From NCBI GenBank assembly GCA_002796755.1, contig PHFE01000129.1, positions 445,710-509,709 of the forward strand: a stretch of DNA of 64,000 nt, read 5' to 3'. The stretch is from Paracorniculantispora psalliotae. Taxonomy: Eukaryota > Ascomycota > Sordariomycetes > Hypocreales > Cordycipitaceae. Below the pieces are notes generated by a model. That model was given only the letters and a program-made list of their open reading frames with translations, was not told the origin of the DNA and did not search any database. A program made the translations under genes and the position numbers. This document shows positions 46,668-56,567 of this stretch, one piece after another. Within the stretch, counting starts at the first letter, position 1, and every line of letters starts with the position of its first letter.

Positions 46668-47166
46668 ATGGCCGTCGCTCCGATCACTGGCGTACGTTTT
46701 ACGGCCTCAATGGCTCTTGGGGATGGTCGCACAGCTCATCGACCCGAGCCCTTCCGACATGACTACCTTTTTGACATGACTAACTTTGCGCAGATGCTCC
46801 GCCGCCGCCTCCTCCTTGACCTTGGTATTGGTCTGGGTACGTTTCCGAATATCTCCCGAAAGCAATTGCTCGATTGTTCCCGCCGCCGGGCGCCAACCCG
46901 ACTGATATGCACGGAGGAGGAGCTTTCATATGGAACGACTTGCATGCTAACATTGGTGCTTTAGGTGCTGGTTTCGTTATGGCCAACGCTTTCTGGTGAG
47001 TTCCACCGTTGTCCTATGAAATGGCCGTTGTTTTGTGCCATGCAGATGGAACCTGGTGTGTCAATTGCTAATAAGGGATAGGTACGGCTACCACGTTCCC
47101 CGTACCAACCTCCGCGACAACTACTACTCCAAGCTGGAGGAGAAGCGCGCTGCCGAGAAGCAGTAA
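46668..47166 (+). CDS. COX9: Cytochrome c oxidase subunit VIIa (COX9)
   Basis: Small inner-membrane subunit of respiratory complex IV, 60 residues. Exons 46668-46691, 46794-46836, 46965-46995 and 47082-47166; two of them are only 43 and 31 nt. The joined protein starts MAVAPITGMLRRRLLLDLGIG, carries one TM helix (about 12-36), then WYGYHVPRTNLRDNYYSKLEEKRAAEKQ. This matches yeast Cox9 (MTIAPITGTIKRR.. and WWWGFHMDKINKREKFYAEL, recalled from memory) in length and pattern. No uninterrupted frame covers the gene, so it is easily missed by simple ORF calling. Confidence 0.93.
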
Positions 47167-48226
47167 ATGTCGACTCGAGCCGATTTGTTAAACGAGAAGT
47201 GCCATACTGGTTGGAGGACGCAGCCGTGCTGCTGTGAATTGGCAAAATAGACGGTGGAATATGGCGTCATAAGTCCCAGACGGACTGACTGGTCACCGGA
47301 TAATGTGTACATTAGGCAGAGGCATCCGAATAGACCTGAGCTGGACTAAAATCAATTATTTCATTTGTGATGCATTTGGTTCTATGGGTATATTGGGTGA
47401 GAAAGACAGCTCCGCTAGTCCGGTTATTCTTTGTGATAGCCCAGAGCTGTTACGCCTTGTTAATGTCTGGAATGGCCAATAATGACATGGCCAATGGCTG
47501 ATTCCGCCAATCTGTAAATTCGATTTGCGAGTAGAAATGCCGATTCGGCCAGGACAGAATGCGTAGAGCGGCTGCATTGGCGTAGCGACGATACAATTCT
47601 CTGGATCAAATCTATGAGATTAATGCTGTCCAAGGTTGTCTCTTTGGAATAGCCGTTGAAATGATCGTTGAGATAGGGCAATTTGCGAAACATGTGGTTG
47701 AGGCGTCGTGACAGCTGCTTACGCGCTGCATTGCGCGCGATGTGATTCGCGGGCCAAGTTACGAATTATATCGCACTTTATAGGCCCTCTGCGTCACGAA
47801 TCTGACCAATTATTCGTCCATTGGAATGTCGTACTTGAATCGGGTGCTTTCTTGGACAATGCCGATGTGCTAGCCTTCTCTTCCCAAGCCGTCGTCTCTA
47901 CCGTAAAAGGACCTTTTTTATCTTTGCACCTGCACCATCAGTCAGCCTCTCACAGCCGCGAAGAATCCATCAAAAGAAGCGATAAAAACACTCACATTCG
48001 AAAGAAACGTGTCATAGGCCAGCAATTAATTGGACTATCCGCCAGCGCTTCATCCTTCACCTGACATTCCCATTGGTTCATCTTGAACAGTTCGCACGCT
48101 GAGAGCTCTATCCGGCGATCGCCTCCCTCCAATTTGCGCCGCCGGCCATCCACGGCCTGTTGGACGCGAGTAGGCAGCTCCGAGGCATTGAAGCTAGGGC
48201 AGGGCGGCGACATTGTCAATGTGGTG
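47167..48226. other. Intergenic region between COX9 and the XRCC2-like gene
   Basis: 1.06 kb. The frame of the next gene stays open upstream to about 48083 but has no ATG before 48227. Other frames lack motifs. No repeat or tRNA seen. Confidence 0.45.
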
Positions 48227-49093
48227 ATGGACGCGGCGCTGGGCAGCCGTATGCTGAATGAGGTGGGAGGTGAAAGTCTGGAAGAGGTAAGTGTAAAATT
48301 GCCTCAGGCCTTGGCAGCATGGGAAAGCAGCCGCGAAAGAATCCCAACGGCCAACATTTCATTTAAAATATATATTGAAATGTGGTTTGCCTATCACGAG
48401 GAAAAATGTTCCGCTTTTCAATCGTTACGTATTTATTGCGTTTTGATTTGGACGTGACTGACCTGATAGATACTCGGCAGCGTTCGCAGCACCTATCATC
48501 AAAGCACGACACATGACGGAAATACAACGATAAACTACAAAATCAAATCCACAGGAATTGAAGAACTGGACGAAATTATCACCACGCATTTTCAAAGCAC
48601 CAAGATCGGAGGACTGTCTATCACGGGTCGCTATCTGCCACTTATCTACAAAATCGCTTCAACACTGGTCTCCCCTCCAAACACTAAAGTCGTCCTTATT
48701 GTCGATTTTGAAGGCAAATTTCAAGCGTCTAGATTGACTTGCGACAAATCTGAGCTCGATCACATCTACGTCCTACGACCGGCTGAAAGCACACGCGATC
48801 AGATCAGAGACATCATCACCAAGATGGAGAACTATATGATTTACGACGACGGTGCGCAAAGGAGTTCGAATCGAGAGCTTTGGGGAACAATCGTGCTCGG
48901 CGGCACGGGCGGAGATATCTCAGCGGGATGGAAAGGTTGGCTCCGAGTAGATCGAGAAGAAGTCCGCCCGTTTCCACCTGACATCGCTCTCCAAGAAGCA
49001 CTGCAGCAGCGAGAGGAGCGCCAAAAAGCAGTGGATGCCGCTGGCTGGCAAGTCTCGTGCGCCTGGGGACGGTTCGTTTTTCATGAAAGTTGA
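48227..49093 (+). CDS. Possible RAD51-paralogue (XRCC2-like) protein lacking Walker A
   Basis: Exons 48227-48286 and 48470-49093, joined in phase 0 (GAAGAG|ATACTC), give 227 residues. It begins MDAALGSRMLNEVGGESLEE, then a segment STGIEELDEIITTHF like the start of RecA-type ATPase cores. A hydrophobic strand KVVLIVDFEGKF could be a Walker B-like strand, and GWKGWLRVDREEVRPFPP resembles the C terminus of fungal XRCC2-type proteins. No GxxGxGKT is present; the equivalent position reads GLSITGRYLPLIYKIAS. If the assignment holds it would act in homologous recombination, perhaps as a non-ATPase partner. The assignment rests on remembered pattern only. The 183-bp intron is long for this genome, so the model could be incomplete. 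Confidence 0.55.
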
Positions 49094-49389
49094 GCACGGG
49101 CTGGGGTGCCGACTGCCTCACGTTGACCTCTCTCGATCTAGAAACACCATGTTGAATCACACGATAAACAGATGTGTAGACGGTATATTCTTTAAATTCT
49201 ATGTAACAATTGGGCGTTGCGCTCATTCAGTTTTCTGGCGACACTATTTCTGCCATGGAAGTAATCTGTAGTAAAGAATGCAATAACTCCGTACCGAACC
49301 CAAACTTTAATGCTATGACAAACCGAAAATTCATAAATCGTAAAAAATCAGTAAAAAAAGATATCCTGCAATCGAGAGCTATAGTGGCG

Positions 49390-50719
49390 CTAAACCTGCA
49401 GCTCGTCAGGTTCCACAAGAGCTACCGTATCGGCGGGTGCAACAACATCCTTTTGAAGCGTCTTGGCAACGCGCTTACGCATCTCTCGCTGGATACCGTG
49501 GTTGACAGCATCAAGAACAGTGTCCACGGTGATGCGTGGCTGGTACGCAGGCTCGGTACCCTCTTCATAGACACCCGTCTTCACGAGGATGCTGTACCAT
49601 TCGTTTGAAGCCTTCTCGTTGACGGCGTTGGTGCCGCGGATATCACTCTCCGGGGTGTCGCCGACAAAGTAGACAGTCTGGGGCGGCTTGACGAGGCCGT
49701 GCTCAGTTTGACGCCACTGGCCCATGAGACGGTAGGCAAATTCAAACGTGGGAACCTGCGGCTTACCAAATGCGTGAGTGTGCAGCTCGCCCTTGCCGCC
49801 AGTTATGTCCTTGAATGTGATTTCGAACATGCGGCGCAGAGCACCCATGCCAAGACGGACGTGCTCGTGTGCAGCTGACCAGACCACGTCGTTGTGAGAA
49901 AAGTAAAATGGCGGGCCTTCGTCGAATGTTTCGCTGCGTTGGCTGAGGTTGCCATTCTTGGACATGGCAACGTCGAGCATGATCTGAATGTCGCCGGCCC
50001 AATCGCGCGAGTCGGCGAAAACAAAAACAGCATCAATGACAGTGTCGGAGAAGTCGCGGGTGCGCGAGTTGGCATGCTCCTCCTTTGTGAGCTTGCGGAA
50101 AGGTGTGGTGGCGGCGTCGTGCTTAATGATGTCGCCAGGGGTAATGACATCCTTGAAGCCGTAGCCCTCGGCGACGTTGCGGCACGTCTCGCCCTCGCCG
50201 CCGATGACGAGAACCGTCTTGTATTGCTCAGCCATTTCTCTCATGGGAGTGTGTCCGCAGATGAATTGGCCGGGTCGAACGTCGTGCTGGAGCTGGCCGG
50301 ACAAGTCCTTGCAGCGCTGCTCCTCCGTCTTACCACCTCCGTTGGTCAGGAAGATGTGAGGACTAAATGTGTTAGTTGAAGCGGAGACAAACAGTCGTCT
50401 AAAGTACTTACATGCGCAGACCGTATTCGTTGTCGCCGTTGAGGACCTGCATGGCCTTGACGGCCTCGGGAATTGGCTTGCCACCGCGGACAAGAACACC
50501 ATCAATGTCAAAGGCAAACACGAAGGAGTCGGCAACGTTACTGGGCGAGTTGATAGAACCAGGGGTTGCAATGCTATTCATGCTGCCTCTCGAGCTGCCA
50601 GAACCCAGTTCAGGTGAGCCTGGGGCAGACACCTCGGGTGTTCCGGTAGAAACGCTCATCTTTCTCTTTATGTTGGCCACTTGCTCAAAGAAAGCAGCCT
50701 CTTGCTTGGGTGTAGCCAT
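49390..50719 (-). CDS. HAD-superfamily hydrolase, CECR5/YKR070W type
   Basis: Exons 50412-50719 and 49390-50362 (junction AT|T) give 426 residues. The HAD signature FAFDIDGVLVRGG (catalytic Asp pair, about residue 49) follows a Ser/Gly/Pro-rich leader. Motif II is in PHIFLTNGGGKTE, and GDTPESDIRGTNAV is the acidic motif IV. The insertion VRPGQFICGHTPMREMAEQYKTV-type cap and HEHVRLGMGALRRMFEITF are typical of the CECR5 subfamily, whose yeast member YKR070W is mitochondrial. The substrate of the subfamily is unknown; phosphatase activity is inferred from the intact core. The leader is not a convincing presequence, so location is left open. An internal Met at residue 21 is an alternative start. 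Confidence 0.92.
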
Positions 50720-52381
50720 GTTGTGGTTTGGCGTCGGGTGTTGAGACGAAAGATAAGGACTAAGATCGTATGTTGATAGTTTGAGAGGAGCCTCCTGCGG
50801 GTCTGATCGTGTGGAGAAGATCGAGGAAGGGAAAGGTGAATATTATGATAAAGTGTACCGTCTAGAACGGTAGGGGACCTCTGTGTATTTATATCTGACT
50901 GTAATTTGATGGTGACTTCATCAAATTCCGCCGCGTATACGCTTTTGGCCATGGGCAGCCATGCCCGCCTTACTCCCTCGGTGATAGTAGGAAAGGTTTC
51001 GATCCACAAGAGTTCCACATCGGAAAACTCTGTGATGTGGTTGTCCAATAGAAACGCGATTGGAGTCGTTAGTTTGGATAAGGGATCGGTACGTATCTTT
51101 TGACAAGCCAAGTACATCATAGTGCCATGGAGGCGCCGGGCTAGCAGAGCCATGACGCAGAGCAGGTCCAGAGGCACCACACTTGTCGACTGCCATGTCG
51201 CTAGGCCAAAGTTCAATCCAATCCTTGACCTCGAACAACGCCACATTCTGCTTGTGATGGCACTGTGCATCGGCTTCTTCCTTCATGTCCGTGAGGGTGT
51301 GATAGATGCCTGACTATCACAACCAATACATTTCGCCACGTCTCAGCCATGCAGGTTCGCTCAGGCTTCGGCTTCCTCGTATAGGAAAATAATCTGCGAA
51401 ATTCTCACAAAGGATGTGTCACCTCAGATGGATTCCCCTGACCTTTCGGCAAAACAATGATCGAAAGAGAGATGTGGCTAGCGCTCATTCCGTCCCTCAC
51501 CTTGCCAAGAGCCGTACGTCCTAAGTGGACTGATTGTGTGACCTTTTTGCCCGGCTTGCACCCTTATTCTTGTGCCGCAATATTGGAACTAAATTATTTA
51601 TAAGCGATTACCGTTATTATTCGACCTGTCGGGCTTGACCACCGATTTCATATTTTACTCGTTTTCGTTGTCCCACCTGACGTTTTATCAACTGCGAATG
51701 TAGCTGTCAGCTCCTCACTGGTATATCGCTCATGTCCTGTATCCCCGCCATTGGAACTGTGCCCAATCACTGGCTCACGGTGACGTCAGGCCCACTCCAC
51801 CGCTGTGAGCCCGGCGAGGCCGTCCTCGACTCGCCTAACAAGGCTGCCTGCAGCACCAAGGCAAAAACTAGCTTACCGCTTCAAAATAGCGCCATGTCGC
51901 GGAGCTCATGTCCGGGGGCCGCGAATCGTAACAGGCCAGGACAGAAAAAGTGTGAGTAGTCTTTTTAACTTTATGAATGTGTATGAAGTGGTTGTGTCAA
52001 GTTATTTCGTGCCCATAATTTGATATCGAAGATTTCTACCGCCATTGCACTCGATGGATCTACTGACGGAAATGGGTAACATTCGCGTTCCTGATAAAAA
52101 ACACACACGGACATAGACACGTAAGAAGCATTGGCTGCGATTCTCGCTTGCGGTAAAGTGCAGCATCACTCCACAAAGGTTGCCACTGATCTGAGCTCTT
52201 CAAACAAGTCATGAGTAGCCTCAACGTGCTGCATAACAATCATTGAATATTGTTCATTTATTCATTTATTTAATGCCATGACTCTGCGCCATGGGGTGCT
52301 AAGACCCGATATCGACAGGAAGACCAATGACAAAATCTCTGCCAAATTCCGCTAATAGGATTGGCAAGGTTGCAGCTAAAC
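50720..52381. other. 1.66-kb region without an intact gene; possible eroded coding remnant
   Basis: On the minus strand between about 51290 and 50870, two overlapping frames read protein-like text: FEVKDWIELWPSDMAVD, then after a frame change TMMYLACQKIRTDPLSKL, HITEFSDVELLWIETF and SVYAAEFDEVTIKLQSDIN. No start, splice set or known domain joins them cleanly. The rest (51300-52380) shows nothing. Confidence 0.3.
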
Positions 52382-53200
52382 TCATTGTAAATTTACATAG
52401 AGGCCCCCGTCGACAAGTAACTGAGCCCCTGTTACATAGCCACTAAGGTCGTCGCAAGCGAGAAACACGGCTGGGCCTGCCATGTCGTCCGGAACCCCTG
52501 TACGGCCTAAAGGAATGCGTCCTTCCATGTATGTTCGCTTTGTATCATCCGCGAGATCTTCTTCATTCATCTGGGTGCGGATAGTTCCTGGCAGCAGTGC
52601 GTTGCAGCGGATGCCGTATTTGCCCAAGGCGACGGCGGTACTCTGCATCAGACTAGTGACACCAGCTTTCGTGGGAGTGTAGTGCGTCTGCAGACCTCCT
52701 CCCACCAACGCGGAGATGGACGACATGCCGATGATGCTGCCGCCGCATGGTTCTTGATGAAGCGCCATCTGTCGCGCGGCCGCCTGTGTAATGTAGAATG
52801 CCCCGTCCAGATTTGTCCTCGCCGTCAGCTCGAAAAGATCAGACGAGAGTGTCAGAAAATCGGCAAATGTGCAGACACCAGCGTTGCTAACACATATATC
52901 CAATCGTCCATTCCGAGAGTGTTGCACTGCAGCGGCAACCAGCTTGGTCGCAGTCTCTTGGTGCCGTACGTCACCAGTCTCATGTGCCAGTAAACCCGTC
53001 GATTCCGGGTCTTCCTGCTTTAGTGTATTGGCCTCTGCGATCAGAGAATCCAAGTGGATCTGGTCTTTTTCCAGCCCGAGATGGTTAACCAGTACATCAG
53101 CACCCTGTTTTAGATATCGCAAGCATATAGCTCGACCAATGCCAGTTGTGCCGCCAGTAATCAGTGCCGTTTTACCCTTCAAGAGCCCTTTGATCGCCAT
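52382..53200 (-). CDS. lraA: L-rhamnose 1-dehydrogenase (short-chain dehydrogenase)
   Basis: Single-exon, 272-residue classical SDR that would oxidise L-rhamnose to L-rhamnono-1,4-lactone, the first step of the non-phosphorylated fungal pathway. It has the cofactor loop TGGTTGIG (about 16-23), NAG at CVSNAGVCTF, the active-site Ser in GMSSISALVGG, and Tyr-X3-Lys as YTPTKAG. The end GYVTGAQLLVDGGLYVNL is typical. Many SDRs look alike, so the specific call depends on overall resemblance to fungal L-rhamnose dehydrogenases (remembered) and on the rhamnonate dehydratase 0.7 kb upstream on the same strand. An otherwise unassigned glucose/ribitol-type SDR is the alternative. Confidence 0.8.
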   Translation of the reverse strand: MAIKGLLKGKTALITGGTTGIGRAICLRYLKQGADVLVNHLGLEKDQIHLDSLIAEANTLKQEDPESTGLLAHETGDVRHQETATKLVAAAVQHSRNGRLDICVSNAGVCTFADFLTLSSDLFELTARTNLDGAFYITQAAARQMALHQEPCGGSIIGMSSISALVGGGLQTHYTPTKAGVTSLMQSTAVALGKYGIRCNALLPGTIRTQMNEEDLADDTKRTYMEGRIPLGRTGVPDDMAGPAVFLACDDLSGYVTGAQLLVDGGLYVNLQ

Positions 53201-53909
53201 GGTGACAGCCTCAAACTTTGAAGAAGCAAAACGTGGGAAAGAGACAATATTTCGAGCTGAGCAAGGGATAGAAAGCTGGTATAGTTGTCGGGGTCAAGTC
53301 TACGATGCGTGGTCAATGTTTTTATTTTAGCGCACGGTGGCTCTGGCCCTGCTCGGGCGCAATTACAGCGAGAGAGTCAGCGGGTTACATGCCCGCGACG
53401 CGAGAACTGCGTTGTGATGGCCAAATATTCCATGCTATTCGCAATGCACGCTGTTTGATTTGGACAAAGAGAATATAAATCTGTAATAATTTAAAGAACT
53501 GCGTGAGACTTATCTGGGCAGATCAGAGAGCATTTAAAGACCTACCGTTTTTGCCTCATAAACGGTACGACACTGTGGAGATCCCACCGTTTATTCACCT
53601 TCGCCTGTGCATGCACAGGTATGTGAGTGGACCATGACGTTGACAGCGCGCCGGAGAGAACAGTAATTTGCTGGTTAAGTTTGAGATTGTGGAGTCGAGT
53701 AGCTGTTACAACTTTTCTATCAAGTTCATCACTGGGTCAATTTAAACTTAGGTCAGACGAGATAGCTGGAAAGCATGCTAATTATGTTCATGACCGGAAA
53801 TGTAACGACATGCTCATGCAGTCGCTAAAATAAAAGGAAAATCTTTGTACAGTAGAAAATATTACATTCTAAGTTATGATCGAAAATAAGTAGCTTACTG
53901 ACAGCCCTC
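53201..53909 (-). promoter_or_regulatory. Promoter region of the rhamnose dehydrogenase, with ACCGTTT repeats
   Basis: 709 bp between the two rhamnose genes. ACCGTTT occurs at 53544-53550 and 53586-53592, and its complement AAACGGT at 53560-53566. The first and last form a perfect 7-bp inverted repeat with a 9-bp spacer, about 345-365 bp upstream of the start codon. This is a plausible binuclear zinc-factor site. Confidence 0.55.
53544..53566. promoter_or_regulatory. Inverted repeat ACCGTTT-N9-AAACGGT, candidate operator
   Basis: Perfect 7-bp arms at 53544-53550 and 53560-53566, with a third half-site at 53586-53592. The everted CCG..CGG layout fits a dimeric Zn2Cys6 regulator. The factor is unproven; the divergent regulator at 56.6 kb is the obvious candidate. 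Confidence 0.5.
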
Positions 53910-55375
53910 TTAATGGTGTCCATTTGAATGCCCATTTGTGTGGTTTTTCGGCACTTCTTGACCGTCATCGGCCGCCTTCAGCGCAGCAGGCACGGGTGGG
54001 TTGAGTAAATAGTCAGAAGAAATCAGTTTTGCACGAGCAGCGGGATTGAGAGTCAATCCAAACCCAGGCTTATCCAAATCTGCACTTGTCAAGTAGCCCT
54101 TCGTGGGAATTGGCTCGTCGATGAACAAATCGCCAAAGACAGGCAAGACGCTCTTGCCATCAGGCGAATTGGCCAAATACTCTTGAAAAGGCGTGTTCGG
54201 CTGTGAGATGACAAAATGGTAACTGTAGGGACCACTGGCATGGGGGACGACGGGAATGTCGTATGCAGCAGCCATGGCGGCAACTTTGAGTAATTCAGTC
54301 ATACCTCCTAACCACATGACATCGGGCTGGATGATGTCGAGGTTGCGACCCTCAATGAGCTTGCGAAAGCCATATCTTGAGAATTCATGTTCACCTGTTG
54401 TAAACTTGACGGTTGGGTGTGCCCGCTTGATTTGTGCGAAGCCATCAGTGTCATCCGGAGACAGGCACTCTTCCCACCAATTGATGTTGAGATCCTGGCA
54501 CGCCTTAACCAGGTCAATCGTATAGGAGACGTTGAGACTCATGTAGCAGTCGACCATGATGGGGAAATCCGGCCCTACTGACTCCCTGTGCTTTCGTAAG
54601 AATTCAACATTTTTCCGTAGGCCGGCGTGTCCTTCCTCTGGGCAAAATGGCAGCGGGACCTTGGCGCCCCAGAAACCCATTTCTCTAGCCGCAGTTGGTT
54701 CTGGGCCAGTACAGTAAAAGTCTATGCGTTCCTTCATAGCACCGCCAATCAACTTATACACTGGCTCATTTCGCAGCTTTCCGAGAAGATCCCACAGAGC
54801 CAGGTCAATGACCGAAATGATGGCTGTTGGCAGACCTTTGCGACCGTAGAACATGGAGGCGCGATACATTTGCTCGAATAGCAAATTTGTGTTTCGGGGA
54901 TCCGCGCCAACCAAGAAGCGCTCAAAATGCTGATGGACGAGCCAGCACGCAGGCGGACCTGATCGTATCAGCTACCGCAGAGTAACGGGATAACCATGCT
55001 GCAGCTTTACATACCTCCAAATCCTGTAGCAAATCCAATTGTGCCATCAGACGCTTCGATTTCTACTATAAATGAACCCAAGACATTGATTCCCCAACTG
55101 GTCCGTGATTTGCGATACTGTGGCCATATCGAGCAGGGTGTCGAAATATCAGAGTCAATCAGCCTGCCACGTGGATTTGTAAGTCAGAGTCATCATCGTT
55201 TGCATCAGTTGACGACGTACCAGTGGCCACCTTTAACATTATGATAGTCGCCGCCTGTTACATTCATTAGCAAGGCTCTAGAATCGTGTCATCGAAACTT
55301 ACCAGAGCCGACACCGCCAATGACGAACGACCTGATGGCCTTGATGGTCGGGAACTGCCGAACGGAGGAAGCCAT
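53910..55375 (-). CDS. lraC: L-rhamnonate dehydratase (enolase superfamily)
   Basis: Converts L-rhamnonate to 2-keto-3-deoxy-L-rhamnonate, the third step of the fungal rhamnose pathway. Exons on the minus strand: 55303-55375, 55221-55254 (34 nt), 55015-55163 and 53910-54958, giving 434 residues. N-terminal capping domain: IRSFVIGGVGSGGDYHNVKGGHW, then SFIVEIEASDGTIGFATGFGGPP. The barrel holds the metal ligands in MVDCYMSLN (Asp), WWEECLSPDD (Glu) and TTGEHEFSRYGF (Glu), and the base in VVPHASGPYSYH (His). The tail HTNGHSNGHH is low complexity. The family matches RhamD of bacteria and LraC of yeasts and Aspergillus. It neighbours the dehydrogenase (same strand) and the regulator (divergent). 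Confidence 0.93.
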
Positions 55376-56567
55376 GTTGTCCATTTAGCGATAACACTGC
55401 GCGGAGTGAACAAGTCGGACAAGCGGAAATACGGCAGGACAGGGAATTATTTATGAAGCAGGTGACTCTGGGATGCCGTTGAAGTAGTCCCAATACGGCA
55501 TGTGTTGCAGGCCCGCGTCGCCGCCTTGGTGCATAGCGGGGATGGTGCCACGCCGTCGCACTGGGTCGGTAATAGATACCCCGACGAGTCATGAGTTCAC
55601 GAACAGTATCGCTCTCCCCACCGGTAATACTATTATATCACAGATTATTGCTTCTACTGGGTACAATTGCATTGAAGGTTTGGCACGCTCTAGTCAACCT
55701 AGGGTCTCAAATAATAGGAAAAGCCGTCGGTACCCATTTGATTGGTGGAATTGGCAGAAACACCTTAATCCCGGCAGAGACCTGCAGCCTCGCGTTCTTC
55801 CAAGAATGGCGGGCTCAGGCATACTCGATTGGCCATCTTTCGGCGGATGAAAAAGAGAAGCATACCCGCATCGGGTAGCCCGTTCTGACCGTAACGTTGA
55901 GAAGCATGTGGTAGATGCCAGTGTCAAAGTGGGCTTCGCTGACAGCTAAACGGTGCTGATGAGCCTGCCAATCGACAACCTGATTCGGGCAGAATAATTT
56001 TACCTTGAATCCACACATCGGCCCGGCTATCGCGTAGGCCTGTTTTCGTTTTAGTTGCAGTTCTTGGACAAGCATGCAAGCTGGTCAATGCTGAGGAGTC
56101 GAGTCGGGACAAGAATTTCCCCGCGTCGCTGCGCTACCATCCTGTCAATCTCTTCTCTGCAGATAACCCGACAACCAGTCGCGACGAGAAGCCTCGCTCC
56201 ATCGATGCCGAGCTCTCCTGCAGACGGCGTGTTCTCCATCGACTTGGTCATCAGCACACCGCACAGCCTGCATTGGCGCTGTGCTCTGCTAAGGTTTGCT
56301 GTTGGGGCCACACCGTTTCCGACTAGCCCGGACATGCCACTGGACAGCTACCAGTAATAACAGGCACCCGCCGCCTGTGACATCGGTCGCAAAACTCGCC
56401 TGCCGCTCTTCATTGTCCCGAAACTCCCCAGTATCCCCATCCTGGCACCCACCTGTCTCGCCTCTGCTGGCCTGTATTAGCAGATCGTCAGCGGGGGACT
56501 GCATCCCGGCAGCCGTTGCATTTTCAATTGTCTCATACGTGCCCGGCGTTCAGTAACCCGAGCTGCC
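55376..56567. promoter_or_regulatory. Divergent promoter region between lraC and the Zn2Cys6 regulator
   Basis: 1.19 kb. Holds one AAACGGT (55948-55954) and one ACCGTTT (56312-56318), the same half-site found upstream of lraA. Open frames (55.5-55.9 kb) lack motifs. Confidence 0.5.

Noticed and set aside
55591..55878. 95-residue frame between lraC and the regulator as lraB or lraD
   Set aside because: No lactonase or aldolase motif and far too short.
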